Shown: positions 21,249-29,529 of the stretch, one piece after another
How the letters are laid out: each line of letters starts with the position of its first letter
Numbering within the stretch: the stretch's first letter is position 1
Virus record (IMG/VR): IMGVR_UViG_3300046167_000135
Location: 1-35,307 of that record
Reading direction: 5' to 3' (one strand)
Source of the DNA: a virus
Length of the DNA stretch: 35,307 nucleotides
Made by a program: the position numbers and the translations under genes
The notes under the pieces: model-generated
What the model was told of the DNA's origin: nothing
What the model saw: only the letters and a program-made list of their open reading frames with translations
Databases searched by the model: none

Positions 21249-21635
21249 ATGTCTCTGACTGACGCATATGAAACTCAGACGTTAAAGTACTTGCTGACGG
21301 CAGATAGCTTGACCCGCCCTTTAGCTTGGTATGGCGGTTTATTTACGTCTGATCCCACTGATGCGGCAATTACTAGCGGCGAGGTTTCTGGCTATGGCTA
21401 CTCTCGCAAGGCTGTTTCATTTTCCGTTAGCGGAGACACGGCGACAAATTCGTCTGCGGTAGACTGGCCTGCTGCAAAAGGTGGGAGCTGGGGGACCGTT
21501 ACGCACATTGCAATTTTTGATGCGCCTACGGATGGAAATATGATAGTTACGGCTCAACTATCGTCACCGATAGATGTTTCTGCTGGCTCTGTAGCTAGAA
21601 TATCAGCAGGCGACTTGGCAATATCAATTAACTGA
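21249..21635 (+). CDS. Tail or fibre structural protein (Gp80-like)
   Basis: A 128-residue beta-rich protein. The sequence W-Y-G-G-L-F-T-S-D-P-T-D-A, then GEVSGYGYSRKAVSF, and WGTVTHIAIFDAP is a pattern seen repeatedly in small phage tail/fibre proteins. A tail-tip or fibre connector function is likely by family and by position next to other fibre genes. AAGG lies upstream. No enzymatic motif. Confidence 0.65.
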   Translation: MSLTDAYETQTLKYLLTADSLTRPLAWYGGLFTSDPTDAAITSGEVSGYGYSRKAVSFSVSGDTATNSSAVDWPAAKGGSWGTVTHIAIFDAPTDGNMIVTAQLSSPIDVSAGSVARISAGDLAISIN

Positions 21636-21645
21636 GGACGATCAA

Positions 21646-22083
21646 ATGGCAATTACCACTGCGTTATGCAACAGTTTCAAAACGGGGATACTTGGCGGTG
21701 TCCACGATCTTGACACTGACAGTATCAAAATGGCGTTAATCAAGGCAACGCCGACAGGCACATATGGCGCTGCAACGACCAATTATTCAGACGTTACAGG
21801 AAACTCAGACGAGGCTTCTGGAACAAACTACACGGCTGGCGGCAATGTTTTAGATAACATTTCAATTACGCTGAGTGGCTCAACGGCAATTGTTGATATT
21901 GATGACGAAGTATTTGCTAACGTCACTTTGTCAGCTGATGGCTGTATTATTTACAACGCGAGTGCGGGTAATGCTGCAATTTCCGTTCATGATTTCGGAG
22001 GCACAAAGTCTGCAAGCGCGGGCGACTTTACTGTTGTAATACCAACGGCTGACGCCTCCAACGCCGTCATCCGCGTGGCGTAG
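21646..22083 (+). CDS. Phage structural protein, tail-associated
   Basis: A 145-residue beta-rich protein with the familiar pattern FKTGILGGVHDLDTDSIKMAL, Y-x10-GTNYTAGG, GCIIYNAS and HDFGG, common in phage structural gene clusters. It is probably part of the tail or a decoration domain; the exact role is not established. GAGGACG upstream acts as ribosome site. It shares style and position with the preceding small tail protein. Confidence 0.65.
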   Translation: MAITTALCNSFKTGILGGVHDLDTDSIKMALIKATPTGTYGAATTNYSDVTGNSDEASGTNYTAGGNVLDNISITLSGSTAIVDIDDEVFANVTLSADGCIIYNASAGNAAISVHDFGGTKSASAGDFTVVIPTADASNAVIRVA

Positions 22084-22099
22084 GGCTTAGGCTCCCGCC

Positions 22100-23341
22100 G
22101 TGGCAATTGCGTTTACACTCAACAGCTCATCTAGCGGTGGGCGGCAGGCTGACATAACGCTGCCTGCTACAGTTTCGGCTGGCGACCTTTTGGTTGCCAT
22201 GCACTATGATATTAGCAACGAGGCCATTCCGGCAACTCCCTCTGGCTGGACGTTAATAAACAGCATTACTAGCGGGGCGTCTGCGGGTACGCTTGGTATA
22301 ATCGCTAAAATTGCAGACGGCACTGAGGGTGGTACAAGCCTGTCTTGGCTACCCGGAACCGATAATAACTACGCAGCCTTTTCTCTTACTCCAGACGCAA
22401 CTATAACTTCTCTTGGCTCGGTAACTGGCGCGGCTTCACAGTCGAGTACAGGTTCTACGTCGCAAACAGCCCAGCCGTCATTGGCAACATACCCAGCGTT
22501 TGTTGTTTACGCAGGTGGCTCAAACGGCTCAATAAATGTTGCCCCAAACGGTGACTTTAGTGAAAGATTTAGCGGCACTGATGGCGTTGAGCTTAACGCC
22601 ACATTTTACGACGTGGGAGACAGCACTGCTAACTTTTCTGTAACCACGGGAGATACGGGGCGGCAAACGCAGGCTCTAGGCAATTTAAATTTAAACTTCT
22701 CTGTTTCTGTGAGCGCAAATATTACTGGCGCTGCGGGGACTGGCGCTGCTGGAACATTTACGTTTTCGATTGGCGGCTCTGCGGCAATTACAGGCGTCTC
22801 TGGCGCGTCTAATGCTGGCGATATGTCAGTGGGCATCGGATCTTCCGTCAGCGTCTCTGGGGCGTCTGCCACAGGCTCTGCGGGTGTCTTGGATGTAAGG
22901 ACGGGCAAGTCAGTTGAGATTAGCGGCGCTGCTGGCGCGTCGGCAGCGGGGTCTGTTTCGATAAGATCTAGCTCTTTTATTTCTCTTGTGGGCGCAGGGG
23001 CGGCGTCTGCGATTGGTCAGCTTTCGATTGGAATATCTGGATCAGCTTCTATATCTGGGGCTTCAGCTGTCGCCACTTCTAGCCCAAACTGGGTTTTTGT
23101 TGCCGTTGTTGTAGAAGCATCGGCATCTGCTGAGATTTTGGTCAGCACATCGGCTACTTTGCTTTACAAGTGGAATAATGTTCCAGATCATGTTAATAGT
23201 TGGGCTGACGTTATTAAGCCGATTGATGACTGGACTGACCAGCCTTTGCCTTCGACCTTATGGCAAGATGCAAATACGCCGTCTGACGATTGGACAAACG
23301 CGACAAGCTCGACGCCCGAGTGGACGCCGCAAACGACTTGA
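22100..23341 (+). CDS. Repeat-containing tail fibre protein
   Basis: A 413-residue protein. The start is GTG 22100 with only a weak ribosome site. Residues 1-200 form a beta-rich domain (SGWTLINSITSG; FVVYAGGSNGS). Residues about 203-330 hold at least five degenerate repeats of about 25 residues with the theme VSVSGASATGSAG alternating with short beta strands, a low-complexity Gly/Ala/Ser fibre shaft. The C-terminus is Trp/Asp-rich with a repeated spacing (SWADVIKPIDDWTDQPLPSTLW; DDWTN). It is a probable elongated receptor-contact fibre; no named family is claimed. Confidence 0.65.
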   Translation: MAIAFTLNSSSSGGRQADITLPATVSAGDLLVAMHYDISNEAIPATPSGWTLINSITSGASAGTLGIIAKIADGTEGGTSLSWLPGTDNNYAAFSLTPDATITSLGSVTGAASQSSTGSTSQTAQPSLATYPAFVVYAGGSNGSINVAPNGDFSERFSGTDGVELNATFYDVGDSTANFSVTTGDTGRQTQALGNLNLNFSVSVSANITGAAGTGAAGTFTFSIGGSAAITGVSGASNAGDMSVGIGSSVSVSGASATGSAGVLDVRTGKSVEISGAAGASAAGSVSIRSSSFISLVGAGAASAIGQLSIGISGSASISGASAVATSSPNWVFVAVVVEASASAEILVSTSATLLYKWNNVPDHVNSWADVIKPIDDWTDQPLPSTLWQDANTPSDDWTNATSSTPEWTPQTT

Positions 23342-23353
23342 AAGGGGTAAGAT

Positions 23354-23947
23354 ATGCCCACTACTACAACTAATTACTCTTGGTCAAAGCCTGTTGTTGG
23401 GGCAGACACTGACGCTTGGGGCGGTTATTTAAACGCCAACCTAGATGCTCTGGATACACTGCTTTCTGGCGTCACTGAGGCCGAATTTACCGTTTTAAAT
23501 GGGACAGCCGACTACTTGAACGTGACTACAATCGGGACTACCGAGGCAAGCCGTGCAGCAGTTACCGACGCAAATGGTGACATTTTATTTTCAGAAGAGC
23601 TAAAGGCGAAAAGCTACAACGAAACATATCTGGCGCTTACTTCAACAAGCAACGTGGTGGCGCTTGACTGCGAAACAGGCAATTCCTTTAGCCATACGCT
23701 GACTGAAAGCACCGCATTTACATTTAGCAACCCGCCAGCAAGCGGCACAAGCTACACAATGAGCATTGAGATAAAGCAGGATGCTTCTGCCAGCGGGTTT
23801 ACTGCTGGTTGGCCTATTGCGGTGCAGTGGCCAGACTCTACTGCCCCGACCTTAACTGATTTAGCCAACAGTGTTGACGTTTTTGTGTTTACGACCAGAG
23901 ATGGCGGCACAACGTGGCTGGGCTTTACGGCAAGCCAGAATTACTAG
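23354..23947 (+). CDS. Tail fibre-like protein
   Basis: A 197-residue protein with an N-terminal attachment pattern common in phage fibres (TNYSWSKPVVGADTDAWGGYLNANLDALDTLL) and a C-terminal beta domain ending DVFVFTTRDGGTTWLGFTASQNY, also common in fibres. AAGGGG upstream is a good ribosome site. It probably sits at the base of, or forms, a short fibre together with the flanking beta-propeller spike. Confidence 0.75.
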   Translation: MPTTTTNYSWSKPVVGADTDAWGGYLNANLDALDTLLSGVTEAEFTVLNGTADYLNVTTIGTTEASRAAVTDANGDILFSEELKAKSYNETYLALTSTSNVVALDCETGNSFSHTLTESTAFTFSNPPASGTSYTMSIEIKQDASASGFTAGWPIAVQWPDSTAPTLTDLANSVDVFVFTTRDGGTTWLGFTASQNY

Positions 23948-23956
23948 GAGCCAATA

Positions 23957-25495
23957 ATGGCCACTGAAAAGAAATTAATGATGGCAGCATCTGGCGGGGT
24001 TTCGGCAGATTATTGGCGGTTCAACTTGGATTATGCGTCATACAATCCGCCTGCATCGCTGAATGGCGATGTATTAACTGCTGATCCGATCAACGACGGC
24101 TCAATCACGGGCGAAACAACTAGCGTTAATGACATTCAGTTCAATTCAATTGGCACTAAAATGTATCTAATGGATACAAATGAGCTTATTGAGTTTAGAA
24201 CTATTGACCCGCCATGGTATCTTCCTGACCTAAATCTGGGCGTTAACGATAGCATTACCAGTGGCAACGATGGTTTTCATTTAATTGAAGACGAGAACAA
24301 ATTGTTTGCAGTGGAGGGTGGAGCTGTTTACGAGTACACAATCTCCGGCGGCACTTATACATTAGCCCACACTTTAGACGTGAGCGCTCAGGAAACTGAT
24401 GCTGCTGGAATTTTTGTTGGGGATGACGGCTCAAAAATGTACATTGGTGGAGTGACCAGTGACAACATTTACGAATACACTCTATCCACACCGTATTTGC
24501 TATCATCAGCAACATATGTACAAGCCCTTGCAGCTGGCGGCGGAGACATAACGTCAATTCGTTTCCGCAGCGATGGATTGCGTATGTACGCGCAGAAGGG
24601 TGTTTATGACGTCCATCAATACAATTTGACGTCTGCTTGGGATTTATCAACCGCATCATATATTCAAGAGTACAGCCCAACCGACACGGCGGTAGGTGTT
24701 AAGGGTCTTTGGTTTAGTGATGACATGAGTACGATGGCTATCGGTTGCGATGGCGACAATAGGGTTTATCGCTATTCTATTGGTGGATTTGAAGTACCTA
24801 ACACGGCATATGGGATTTTCTTCAAGCCAGACGGCAGCAAAATGTTTGTTGGGCTTACTGCTGCATCTGGCGATGGCGTGCTAGAGTACAGCCTCAGCAC
24901 AGCGTGGGATACCTCAACGGCTGTGCTTGAGAACACATTATCCACCGCAGTCGGTGTGGACGGTGTTTTCTTCAAACCCGACGGAACTAAAATGTTTATA
25001 GTTTCGGGGAATGACATCCTTGAGTATGCGCTCAGTGATCCTTGGAGTTTGGCGTCTTCGAGTGCCTCGCTCACTCAAACATTTGATCCAGCAGCAACAT
25101 CAAGAGGGGTTTACATAAAGCCTAGTGGTGACATCATGTTTGTCACGGGTCTTGAGAGCGTAAAACAGTATTCTTTAAGCACGGATTGGGACGTATCTAG
25201 CGCAACGCTTGTAAAAACTTTGGGCAATTTAGGACTCTCTGGTGATAGCAACGATATAGCATTTTCGCCAAATGGCGTCAGGATGTTTTTAACGCAAGAT
25301 AGCGGGCCTAGTAGGCGTCAAGTAGCTCAGTATTACTTATCCATACCTTGGGATATGGAAGGGGCCGTAAAGGTTAAGGAATTTGACATCTCAACAATGG
25401 CTGTTGACGCGAGCGGTTTGTTTTTCAACGATGATGGAGACAAGCTTTTTGTTACCTCTCGGAGACGGCTCTTTTCTTTCTCTTTAAGCGAATAA
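23957..25495 (+). CDS. Beta-propeller tail spike or receptor-binding protein
   Basis: A 512-residue protein. After a short N-terminal anchor (about 1-60) it consists of about ten repeats of 40-47 residues with the theme G-I-F-F-K-P-D-G-S-K-M-F-V, then a turn, then L-E-Y-S-L-S-T-A-W-D-x-S-T-A. These four-stranded units look like blades of one or two propellers, similar to YVTN/NHL-type repeats. Candidate roles are receptor or glycan binding. GGAGCC lies upstream. No catalytic residues are evident. Confidence 0.7.
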   Translation: MATEKKLMMAASGGVSADYWRFNLDYASYNPPASLNGDVLTADPINDGSITGETTSVNDIQFNSIGTKMYLMDTNELIEFRTIDPPWYLPDLNLGVNDSITSGNDGFHLIEDENKLFAVEGGAVYEYTISGGTYTLAHTLDVSAQETDAAGIFVGDDGSKMYIGGVTSDNIYEYTLSTPYLLSSATYVQALAAGGGDITSIRFRSDGLRMYAQKGVYDVHQYNLTSAWDLSTASYIQEYSPTDTAVGVKGLWFSDDMSTMAIGCDGDNRVYRYSIGGFEVPNTAYGIFFKPDGSKMFVGLTAASGDGVLEYSLSTAWDTSTAVLENTLSTAVGVDGVFFKPDGTKMFIVSGNDILEYALSDPWSLASSSASLTQTFDPAATSRGVYIKPSGDIMFVTGLESVKQYSLSTDWDVSSATLVKTLGNLGLSGDSNDIAFSPNGVRMFLTQDSGPSRRQVAQYYLSIPWDMEGAVKVKEFDISTMAVDASGLFFNDDGDKLFVTSRRRLFSFSLSE

Positions 25496-25523
25496 TTCAA
25501 CACGGGCAGACAGGAGACTTACA

Positions 25524-25982
25524 ATGTTCGTTAAAACCACAAACGGTTCAGTTGACCAATATCCCTACACGGTGGGTGACTTGCGCCGCGACAATCCAAA
25601 CGTTTCCTTCCCTCAAACTGTGCGTGAAGCGACAATGGCGGAATACGGTATGTACCCTGTGGGGTACGAAGCTGCTCCAGCCTACAATCCACGCACACAC
25701 CGCCTAGAGCATAGCAGCCTGCCATCTCTCGTTAATGGTCAGTGGAAGTTAACCAAAACTGCTGTTGCCCTTACAGACAATCAAATCGCAGCAAATGTTG
25801 CGTCAGAGGAGGCTAATGTTCGCCGCAGGCGTGATGCCTTGCTTGTTGACACTGACTGGATGGCTCTTTCTGATGTCACAATGAGCGACGAAATGGCCTC
25901 TTACCGTCAATCTTTGCGAGATATTACCAATCATGCTAGCTTTCCTTATCTTGCAGAGGCCGATTGGCCAGTGAAACCTTAA
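25524..25982 (+). CDS. Tail assembly chaperone-like protein
   Basis: A 152-residue protein. The C-terminal half matches the phage tail assembly chaperone pattern (Phage_tail_APC): RRRRDALLVDTDWMALSD, then MASYRQSLRDITNHASFPY and a terminal DWPVKP. The N-terminal half carries YPYTVGDLRRDNPNVSFP, typical of the same proteins. It likely assists folding or attachment of the fibre and spike proteins encoded upstream. CAGGAG precedes the ATG. Confidence 0.8.
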   Translation: MFVKTTNGSVDQYPYTVGDLRRDNPNVSFPQTVREATMAEYGMYPVGYEAAPAYNPRTHRLEHSSLPSLVNGQWKLTKTAVALTDNQIAANVASEEANVRRRRDALLVDTDWMALSDVTMSDEMASYRQSLRDITNHASFPYLAEADWPVKP

Positions 25983-25995
25983 TAGGGAACCTGAC

Positions 25996-27474
25996 ATGCC
26001 GTTAATTCCTCTGAACATACCCAAAGGCCAATATCGGAATGGGACTGAGTATCAGTCCCAAGGCCGCTGGCGTGACGTTAACCTTGTGCGATGGCACGAA
26101 GATTCCTTGCGCCCAATTGGGGGGTGGCGAACTAGGACAGCCATTGATTTTGAGGGAACGCCAAGGTCTATTTTTACATGGGCGGATAATTCAAGCGACA
26201 TCTACATAACTGCTGGCACATTTGAGAAGTTGTATGTTGTAGAGTCAGATGGAACAAAAACAGACATTACTCCGGCTGGTTTTACGTCTGGACGCTTAGA
26301 CGCGTCAATTAACCTTGGGTATGGGGGGTCTCTTTACGGCACTGGCCCATACGGAGAGGAAAGGCCGCAGCTAGTTGCGCCCCTGCGCGCAACGACTTGG
26401 GCGCTAGACAACTGGGGCGAGTACCTTTTGGCAATGTCTCCTGATGACGGCAAGCTATACGAATGGCAGCTGGATACAGCAAATCCAGCGGCGGTTATTG
26501 CTAACGCGCCTACGGGCTGCACGTCGATGATGGTTACGGAAGAGCGTTTTGTTGTTTGTTTTGGCGCTGGTGGTGAGCCTCGCAAAGTTCAATGGTCAGA
26601 CCGCGAAGACAATACGACTTGGACCCCTGCCGCAACAAATGAGGCTGGTGATATTAACCTGCAAACTAATGGCGAGATTTTAAGAGGTGTGCGCACTCGC
26701 GGGCAGTCTCTTATACTCACCACCGAAGACGCCCACATAATGACATACTCTGGACCTCCATACGTTTATGGCGTTGAAAGAGTTGGAACTTCCTGTGGTC
26801 TCACTGGTGCAATGGCCGTTGCTTCTGTGGATGCTGGCGTATTCTGGATGGGCCGTCGTGACTTTTTTGTTTACTCAGGCGGGGCTGTCCAAGCGCTACC
26901 GTGCGAGGTTTCGGATTATGTTTTCACCGATATGAATTACAACCAGAGGTCAAAAATATCCTGCACAGTTAATAGTGCATGGAACGAAATATGGTGGTTT
27001 TATCCAAGCTCAGGCAGCACTGAATGCGACAGATACGTTGCATTTGATTATGTAGAGAATATCTGGACAACTGGAGAGATGGATCGAACTGCGGGCGTAG
27101 ATCGCGGGGTGTTTAGGCTCCCGATGTTTGTGTCAAGCGCTGGTGTTCTGTATGAGCATGAAGTCGGCTTTGAATACGGCGGCGCTTCGCCATATGCTGA
27201 AACCGGCCCAATCTCCATTGGTGCTGGGGACCAAGTGATGGCGGTTCGAGAACTAATCCCAGATGAAAGAACGCTAGGCGACGTTAACGCTACGTTTAAA
27301 ACTAGGTTTTATCCAACGGATACTGAGCGCAGCTATGGGCCGTATAATATGTCAAACCCAACAAGCATACGCTTTACCGGTCGGCAGATAAGAATGCGCG
27401 TAACTGGCGATGCGTCTTCTGATTGGCGTGTTGGCATTATGCGCCTTGATGCTGTAAGCGGTGGTCGCAGATGA
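25996..27474 (+). CDS. Tail hub/nozzle protein (P22 gp10-like)
   Basis: A 492-residue beta-rich protein. It begins with PLNIPKGQYRNGTEYQSQGRWRDVNLVRW, the start typical of P22 gp10-like packaged-DNA stabilisation/tail proteins. Strand repeats follow that fit a propeller-like body (ILRGVRTRGQSLILTTEDAHIMTY; GVFWMGRRDFFVYSGG). It would seal the portal-adaptor channel and carry fibres. It overlaps the next gene by ATGA. Confidence 0.75.
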   Translation: MPLIPLNIPKGQYRNGTEYQSQGRWRDVNLVRWHEDSLRPIGGWRTRTAIDFEGTPRSIFTWADNSSDIYITAGTFEKLYVVESDGTKTDITPAGFTSGRLDASINLGYGGSLYGTGPYGEERPQLVAPLRATTWALDNWGEYLLAMSPDDGKLYEWQLDTANPAAVIANAPTGCTSMMVTEERFVVCFGAGGEPRKVQWSDREDNTTWTPAATNEAGDINLQTNGEILRGVRTRGQSLILTTEDAHIMTYSGPPYVYGVERVGTSCGLTGAMAVASVDAGVFWMGRRDFFVYSGGAVQALPCEVSDYVFTDMNYNQRSKISCTVNSAWNEIWWFYPSSGSTECDRYVAFDYVENIWTTGEMDRTAGVDRGVFRLPMFVSSAGVLYEHEVGFEYGGASPYAETGPISIGAGDQVMAVRELIPDERTLGDVNATFKTRFYPTDTERSYGPYNMSNPTSIRFTGRQIRMRVTGDASSDWRVGIMRLDAVSGGRR

Positions 27475-28121
27475 GTAGAATTTTGCCACCCATAACAATG
27501 GATATGAACCAGTGGGCCGAAAACCTGCGCCGCTATCTAGGCCGGGCATTAGACCAGCTGGGCTTTAAGGATGCGGCGGCGTCGGCTTCTGAGGATGGAA
27601 TTTTGTTGTGGGATGCTGCCGAGGGATACCCGGTGGTTTCAAAAAACGGTGAATGGGTGCAGGTTGTTCTGGAAGACGGCAAGTATTCTGGAGTTGTGAC
27701 GACTGACCAAACTGCCGCGTCCACAAACACAGCTTACGCTTTGACCTACACTTCCAGCATTTCTGACGGCATTTCTAACGGCACTCCGACCTCTCGTATT
27801 GTGTTTGATGAAGCAGGTCAGTACATGATTAGTTTTTCTGCGCAGATTGCGTCTACGTCTGCCTCAACTGTAAACTTTTGGTTTTGGCCACGGGTCAATG
27901 GCTCTGACGTTGCCGGGTCAACGATGAAAAACGCACTGCATCAAAACGGGTCTGTTTTGGTTGTGTCTCGCTCGGCAATATTTGAACTTAACGCTGGGGA
28001 TTACCTTGAGGCCATGTGGGCCGTAGACAGCACTAGCGGGTTTCTTGACGCAACAACGGCAACTGCATTTGCGCCTGCCGCGCCAGCCTCAACGATAGCG
28101 ATTACGAGGTTACATGGATAA
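27471..28121 (+). CDS. Fibre protein with jelly-roll (C1q-like) head
   Basis: A 216-residue protein. Residues about 1-70 are an attachment part (MNQWAENLRRYLGRALDQLGF). Residues about 80-216 form a beta jelly-roll with the pattern SRIVFDEAGQYMISFSAQIAS...FWFWPRVNGSDV...VVSRSAIFELNAGDYLEAMW, like the trimeric C1q/TNF-type heads on phage fibres. Likely role: host surface contact. It overlaps the next gene by 8 bases. Confidence 0.72.
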   Translation: MSRILPPITMDMNQWAENLRRYLGRALDQLGFKDAAASASEDGILLWDAAEGYPVVSKNGEWVQVVLEDGKYSGVVTTDQTAASTNTAYALTYTSSISDGISNGTPTSRIVFDEAGQYMISFSAQIASTSASTVNFWFWPRVNGSDVAGSTMKNALHQNGSVLVVSRSAIFELNAGDYLEAMWAVDSTSGFLDATTATAFAPAAPASTIAITRLHG

Positions 28122-28476
28122 AGAGCTAAAAAGATGCAAGCCTTGGATTGAGGCAGCTTTAAGCTACAGTGGCGGCACTCATGACTTTGCGGATATTGTC
28201 GATGGCTTGCAAAAAGGCACGTTGCAATTGTGGCCTACACCAAGGGGGTGCATAGTCACTGAAATAGTGGTATATCCGAAGAAACGCGTGTTAAACGTAT
28301 TTCTAGGCGGCGGTGAGTTGGACCAGATTTTAGATATGCACGATGATGTGATAGAATGGGGCAAGGCTCAGGGTTGCAGCGCTCTAACAATGTCCGGCAG
28401 GTTTGGCTGGAAAAAACCATTAAAGGCACACGGCTGGGAAGCTCATCATGCCTCATACATTAAGGAGTTTGAGTAA
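28114..28476 (+). CDS. GNAT-fold-like phage protein
   Basis: A 120-residue protein. The C-terminal half resembles the acetyl-CoA-binding half of GNAT proteins, as seen in small phage virion proteins: VTEIVVYPKKRVLNVFLGGGELDQIL, EWGKAQGCSALTMSGRFGWKKPLKAHGWE. The GRxGWxxxL end is characteristic, but an intact pyrophosphate loop is not obvious, so it may be a structural relative (as in T7 gp13-type proteins) and not an active acetyltransferase. It precedes the ejection protein genes and overlaps the next by TAATG. Confidence 0.7.
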   Translation: MDKELKRCKPWIEAALSYSGGTHDFADIVDGLQKGTLQLWPTPRGCIVTEIVVYPKKRVLNVFLGGGELDQILDMHDDVIEWGKAQGCSALTMSGRFGWKKPLKAHGWEAHHASYIKEFE

Positions 28477-29528
28477 TGTCAGGCGGAAAAGGTGGATCAA
28501 CTTCCTCAACGGTAACAGTACCACAGTACATTGAGGATGCGGCAAAAGCTAATCTGGCCAAAGCTGAAGATATTTCAAAAATCGGCTACACGCCGTATTA
28601 TGGCCCAGACGTTGCCGCGTTTACTCCAATGCAGCAAGCGGGTTTTCAAAACACAGCCGGAATGGCTGATGCTTTTGGTTTAGCTGGAGGCGGAACTGGT
28701 ATGGAGGGTATGCCTGCGCCAACTACATATGCGGGCGGTATCCAAGGGTATTCGTCTGCCCCGATGTTCGAGCAATCTATGGCTGAGCTTGAAGCCCGCC
28801 GACCCGGCCAATACGCTGCAATCAATGCTCCCTTCATTGACCCCGTAACTGGTGCGGAACCTGCAAGCCCATACGGAACTGGCGGGGCTGATGCGTCAGG
28901 TCCGTTTGGTACAATTTTAGCAGGCGCTGGCGGGGCTGCCCCTAACTCAGGCTCTAATAACGATGATGATTTCCATCAACAAATGATGGCAAACGCATCT
29001 AATCAAGGTGCGGGTGGTAGTGGGGCTTTTCTTGGAGGCGGCGCAGACAACCAAGGCAATTTTGGTGCTGTTGGTGATTATGTTGGAGGAATTACCGATG
29101 CTGCGGGTATTACAAATTACAGCGGAAACCAGCCAGACCTTCCGGGCAATGTAGTTAGTCGCGCCTTGAATATTGGCGCTGGTGCTAAAAACGATGATGG
29201 CGGATATTCTGGCAGCTCCAATGACGGCTGCGTAGTGGCGACACACGCAGTTAACTCAGGTGCATTTTCCCCAGCCACCAAGCGTGAGGCTGTTGTGTGG
29301 TGCATGAACGCGCTGCACGGTAAATGGTGGGGCGAGGCTGTACGGCGAGGCTATCGCTACTGCGGCAATAAGAAAATCGAGCAAGGCAAAGCGCGTGAGC
29401 ATTACGGAGAGTTCCGTCGTTACATCGACTTTGCCAGTGGTAAAAAGCGCACACTTCAAGGCGCACTTACGTTTACATTCCGAACTGCACAGTTTTTTGC
29501 AGTCGGCCTAGTTAAGAGGGACGCATAA
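28476..29528 (+). CDS. Ejection/internal virion protein with CFI-box-like C-terminus
   Basis: A 350-residue protein. Residues 1-60 (PQYIEDAAKANLAKAEDI; YYGPDVAAFTPMQQAGFQNT) match the N-terminal pattern of marine phage internal proteins. About 60-240 is Gly/Ala/Asn-rich and disordered. The C-terminus (about 250-350) is a Cys/Trp-rich domain with CVVATHAV, VVWCMNALHGKWW and RRGYRYCG, then basic helices. It resembles the CFI-box C-terminal domain and the end of the next protein. Likely packaged and ejected with DNA; this is inferred from composition and position. Confidence 0.65.
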   Translation: MSGGKGGSTSSTVTVPQYIEDAAKANLAKAEDISKIGYTPYYGPDVAAFTPMQQAGFQNTAGMADAFGLAGGGTGMEGMPAPTTYAGGIQGYSSAPMFEQSMAELEARRPGQYAAINAPFIDPVTGAEPASPYGTGGADASGPFGTILAGAGGAAPNSGSNNDDDFHQQMMANASNQGAGGSGAFLGGGADNQGNFGAVGDYVGGITDAAGITNYSGNQPDLPGNVVSRALNIGAGAKNDDGGYSGSSNDGCVVATHAVNSGAFSPATKREAVVWCMNALHGKWWGEAVRRGYRYCGNKKIEQGKAREHYGEFRRYIDFASGKKRTLQGALTFTFRTAQFFAVGLVKRDA

Positions 29529-29529
29529 A

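Noticed and set aside
24255-24680. Leftward 141-residue frame under the propeller spike
   Set aside because: It is a shadow of the regular repeats on the coding strand, rich in Cys, His and Arg.
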